This document shows positions 11,528 to 13,315 of a DNA stretch of 13,315 nt, one piece after another. How positions within the stretch are numbered: the first letter of the stretch is position 1; every line of letters starts with the position of its first letter. The stretch covers positions 1-13,315 of the forward strand of contig VGSX01000074.1 of assembly GCA_016874895.1 (NCBI GenBank), in the 5' to 3' direction. The position numbers and the translations under genes are program-made. Origin of the DNA: Deltaproteobacteria bacterium. GTDB taxonomy: Bacteria; Desulfobacterota; Desulfobaccia; Desulfobaccales; Desulfobaccaceae. The notes beneath the pieces were generated by a model. That model was not told the origin of the DNA. It saw only the letters and a list, made by a program, of their open reading frames with translations, and did no database searches.

Positions 11528-12198
11528 CCCAAGTTTACCACTTGAGCCTGGGCCGCCTGGGGCGCTTGCGGGAACGTGATCCCACCGTAGCCCGCTTCTA
11601 TGATATCCAGGTGCAGCAGTTCCAGGGCCAGGTGCACCGCCTCACCTGGGAAATTGCCGAGCCGGACAAACTCCGGGCCACCTTTTCCGGGTCCTATTAT
11701 TTACGTTCCAACCGTCAGGACCTGTCCGATGAGGAACTCTGGGCCCTTTATATTATGCTCACCCAGGTGGAAGAGGCCTTCCGGGCCCTCAAGAGCGAAC
11801 CGGACCTCAGACCGGTGTCTCACCGTCTGGACCGCCGACTGGAGGGACACCTGTGCATCACGGTCCTGGCCTACCATCTCCTGGCCGGGATTCAACGCCG
11901 GCTTCGGGACAGAGGCAATTCGCACCGCTGGCAGACAATCCGCTCCCGCCTGGCCACCCAGCTGCGGGTCACCGTTTCCCTGACCAACAAACAGAACGAG
12001 CGCCTCTATCTGAGGCAGACCACCGATCCCGAACCTTTTCATCTGGAGGTCTATCGGGCCTTGGGCCTGGCTCCCAAGCCCCTGAAAACCAAACGCCTCA
12101 AAGCTTAATCAAGATGTAGTGACCATAATTTTTTTAAAAATGACTTATCCGTCTGATATAACAAGTTTATTTTTTTGCAGGTGGTAAACTTGGGTTAA
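11524..12198 (+). mobile_element. Second IS relic with 18-bp inverted termini
   Basis: TTAGCCCAAGTTTACCAC (11524-11541) is repeated inverted at 12181-12198 with one mismatch (14 bp perfect). The only content is the C-terminal part of a transposase. Its coding sequence begins immediately at the inner edge of the left terminus, so everything from the start to the middle of the transposase is deleted. TCC flanks both sides, too short to be a convincing target duplication. The termini differ from those of the relic at 10042-10779, so this is a distinct element. Confidence 0.75.
11542..12108 (+). pseudogene. C-terminal fragment of an IS1634/IS4-type DDE transposase
   Basis: The frame encodes 188 residues of the C-terminal third of a DDE transposase. 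GRLRERDPTVARFYDIQV is followed by GSYYLRSNRQDLSDEELWALY, then the hallmark IMLTQVEEAFRALKSE (the late catalytic Glu region), RPVSHRLDRRLEGHLCITVLAYHLL and a final ...EVYRALGL end. The nominal TTG start has no ribosome site. The frame actually opens at 11521 and translates through the terminal repeat, so this is not a natural start. The two other catalytic acidic residues would lie in the deleted part. It cannot be active alone. Confidence 0.85.
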
Positions 12199-12458
12199 TC
12201 CCGGTACACTAAAGGATAGTGCTCCGGATGTGTCAGGGCCTCAATTTCAATATCTGCATCCAGCTCCGGCCAGTGCAGTTGAGAGGGAGACAGGCGCACC
12301 ATATGAAAAATCTGGCTGATTTTCGCCTCCTTAAACAACGGATAATCGGCAAAAGGAATGAAAAATTCCTGATTATCCACCAGCACCCAGAATCCGGACG
12401 GCTCAATATTGGTGACCTCATGATCCGAAGTGCTTATTCCAGGCTGACGTGAACTCAT
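12195..12458 (-). CDS. DUF2442 domain protein
   Basis: This 87-residue small protein has the DUF2442 pattern in VTNIEPSGFWVLVDNQEFFIPFADYPLFKEAKISQI, then LHWPELDADIEIEALTHPE. The start at 12458 overlaps the upstream DUF4160 gene by 41 bases, so they form one transcript. The last codons read LVYRD and the TAA stop lies in the terminal repeat of the IS relic, so the native C-terminus may have been changed by that insertion. DUF2442 next to DUF4160 recurs in many genomes and has been suggested as a toxin-antitoxin-like pair. I infer that role here without direct evidence. Confidence 0.85.
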   Translation of the reverse strand: MSSRQPGISTSDHEVTNIEPSGFWVLVDNQEFFIPFADYPLFKEAKISQIFHMVRLSPSQLHWPELDADIEIEALTHPEHYPLVYRD

Positions 12459-12657
12459 CTTCCCGTTCCTTTACGATGTTCTCCAGGCGGCGCAATTCGC
12501 CTGTTGACAGGTTATAATGACAAGCCAGGGCTACAATCGGCTCCAGCCAAAACTTGGCGCTGCCCTCCGGGCAGGAGATATGGATGTGGCGGCGTCTCTC
12601 TTCCCGGCTGTTAAAGAAAAAGCGGTATGATCCAATTCTGAGTATTGTCGGAGACAT
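12418..12657 (-). CDS. DUF4160 domain protein
   Basis: This 79-residue protein is recognised by MSPTILRIGSYRFFFNSRE, then HIHISCPEGSAKFWLEPIV and a helical C-terminus (LSTGELRRLENIVKEREDEF). The pattern of aromatic strands followed by a H.H segment is the DUF4160 signature. I prefer the ATG at 12657 over a TTG two codons earlier because it fits the family start. Ribosome-site support is modest (AAAGG about 12 bases away). It precedes DUF2442 with a 41-base overlap. It is a probable partner in a small two-gene module, with the toxin or antitoxin role uncertain. Confidence 0.82.
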   Translation of the reverse strand: MSPTILRIGSYRFFFNSREERRRHIHISCPEGSAKFWLEPIVALACHYNLSTGELRRLENIVKEREDEFTSAWNKHFGS

Positions 12658-12771
12658 AGTCAAACAACCTTTATCTGGTCTGAAGGTGAGGCGTCTTTTA
12701 CCCTCCTGATAATTATTTCCACGGCTTGGGCTCAGATAACATGAACGTCATTGCCACTTTGCCGTATGACC

Positions 12772-13128
12772 TCATAATATTGTGGCGATGCGATCATACT
12801 CCTCCAGGCACTTGCGCTTGGACATGAATTCCCACAAGGCCTTTTCCTCCTTCTGCCGCAAAACCGGGAAGGTGTCCAGGATGTAGGCAAAATCATCCCG
12901 GTTCAGGCCATAGAGATGGGCCACATAGGCGTCGATTTCAGCCCGGAGCTGGGCCCGGTCGCCTGTATCCCGGCGGTCCGGGGTGCGGTCATGAACTCCG
13001 CAATCGCCTGACCATTCTTGAATTAATGAAGAAGCGGAATCGAGAATTCTCTCCCTTAAATGCTGCTCATGCCTGGGACCATAATCATTTATAAACAGAC
13101 TCAGCAATGTCCGGTTAGAAACTTGCAA
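12772..13128 (-). pseudogene. C-terminal scrap of a restriction-modification enzyme
   Basis: The reading frame covers 118 codons. Its second half has LRAEIDAYVAHLYGLNRDDFAYILDTFPVLRQKEE, then SKRKCLEEYDRI. This is the typical end of large Eco57I/type IIL-like methyltransferase-nucleases (usual form YILDTFP....GE.RTKRLILE.YD). The methyltransferase motifs and nuclease domain are absent. The frame is blocked upstream by a TGA about six codons before the nominal TTG start, so it is a 3' remnant. The usual RTKRLIL is degraded to SKRKCLE, suggesting relaxed selection. It lies in a cluster of toxin-antitoxin and IS fragments. Confidence 0.62.
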
Positions 13129-13243
13129 TAGGGTATAAAAACTTCATGAAAAATTTTGGGGGAATTGCATTTTTTGCTTGACAAAGCGATTGTGAGCATG
13201 TGATCGATTTCGTAATATCCTTTAATCACAAGGAGTTACTAAA
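13129..13243. other. Intergenic region before the last gene
   Basis: A TTGACA occurs at 13178-13183, but no acceptable -10 lies 16-18 bases away. TGTGAT (13199-13204) and ATCACA (13225-13230) are inverted arms 20 bases apart, and TGTGA is also directly repeated near 13191-13203. These could form an operator for the gene starting at 13244, but the support is weak. Confidence 0.3.
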
Positions 13244-13315
13244 TTGCCGCACACTATCAATGCTTCGGGCAGCAAAAAACAGCCCCCTTCCCTGGAAAAG
13301 CTCTGGCAGCCAGTT
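13244..13315 (+). CDS. 5' end of an unidentified gene (runs off the window)
   Basis: Twenty-four codons run from a TTG start, with AAGGAG 7 bases upstream. The product begins (M)PHTINASGSKKQPPSLEKLW. The hydrophilic N-terminus shows no signal peptide. The length is too short to assign a family. Neighbouring restriction-modification and toxin-antitoxin remnants make a defence-related gene possible, but the sequence itself does not show this. Confidence 0.55.
   Translation, partial: MPHTINASGSKKQPPSLEKLWQPV

Noticed and set aside
13178..13206. Sigma-70 promoter from TTGACA at 13178
   Set aside because: No acceptable -10 hexamer at 16-18 bases; the next AT-rich TAATAT is about 29 bases away.
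1..13315. CRISPR arrays, tRNA or rRNA genes
   Set aside because: No regularly spaced short repeats and no tRNA- or rRNA-like conserved segments were seen on either strand.

Overview
The window looks like part of a chromosome from an anaerobic, metal-dependent bacterium. A deltaproteobacterial (Desulfobacterota) lineage is my best guess. The reasons are the mid-50s G+C by eye, the CooT/DUF3842 pair, duplicated FeoA genes beside a single FeoB, a Fur-family regulator, and IS1634-like transposase relics. This is a judgement from gene content, not a phylogenetic result.

Left part (1-3373, + strand): a tight four-gene metal-uptake-like operon. It encodes a DUF4198/NikK-like periplasmic protein, an ExbB/TolQ and an ExbD/TolR proton-motor pair, and a NikL-like anchored periplasmic protein. 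No NikM/Q/O transporter and no TonB is visible. About 500 bases follow with a REP-like hairpin, a doubtful 56-codon ORF and a strong intrinsic terminator. Then come DUF3842 and the small nickel-binding protein CooT, which overlap. Nickel handling is the common theme.

Middle part (3338-10046): mostly minus-strand genes followed by feoA-feoB on the plus strand. Minus-strand order in transcription is Fur-family regulator, an extended Cys-containing FeoA, a 43-residue FeoB-associated Cys-rich membrane protein, a small helical protein, a 148-bp MITE-like repeat, a DUF2325 coiled-coil protein, a protein with a Cys-rich tail, and a zinc-ribbon protein. Reading the other way from the regulator are a canonical FeoA and a full-length FeoB ferrous-iron transporter. 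Two nearly identical 21-bp operator-like elements, plus a partial third, sit at feoA1, feoA2-feoB and the regulator's start codon. Each is oriented toward its gene, which suggests one iron regulon controlled from this locus.

Right part (10042-13315): an accessory zone of decay. An internally deleted IS1634-like element abuts the feoB stop codon and contains a second copy of the MITE-like repeat. A Phd/YefM-RelE/ParE toxin-antitoxin operon follows. A second, differently terminated IS relic has cut off a DUF433 antitoxin-like gene after about 14 codons and supplies the stop codon of the neighbouring DUF2442 gene. DUF2442 pairs with DUF4160 in a candidate toxin-antitoxin-like module. A C-terminal scrap of a restriction-modification enzyme and the first 24 codons of an unidentified gene end the window.
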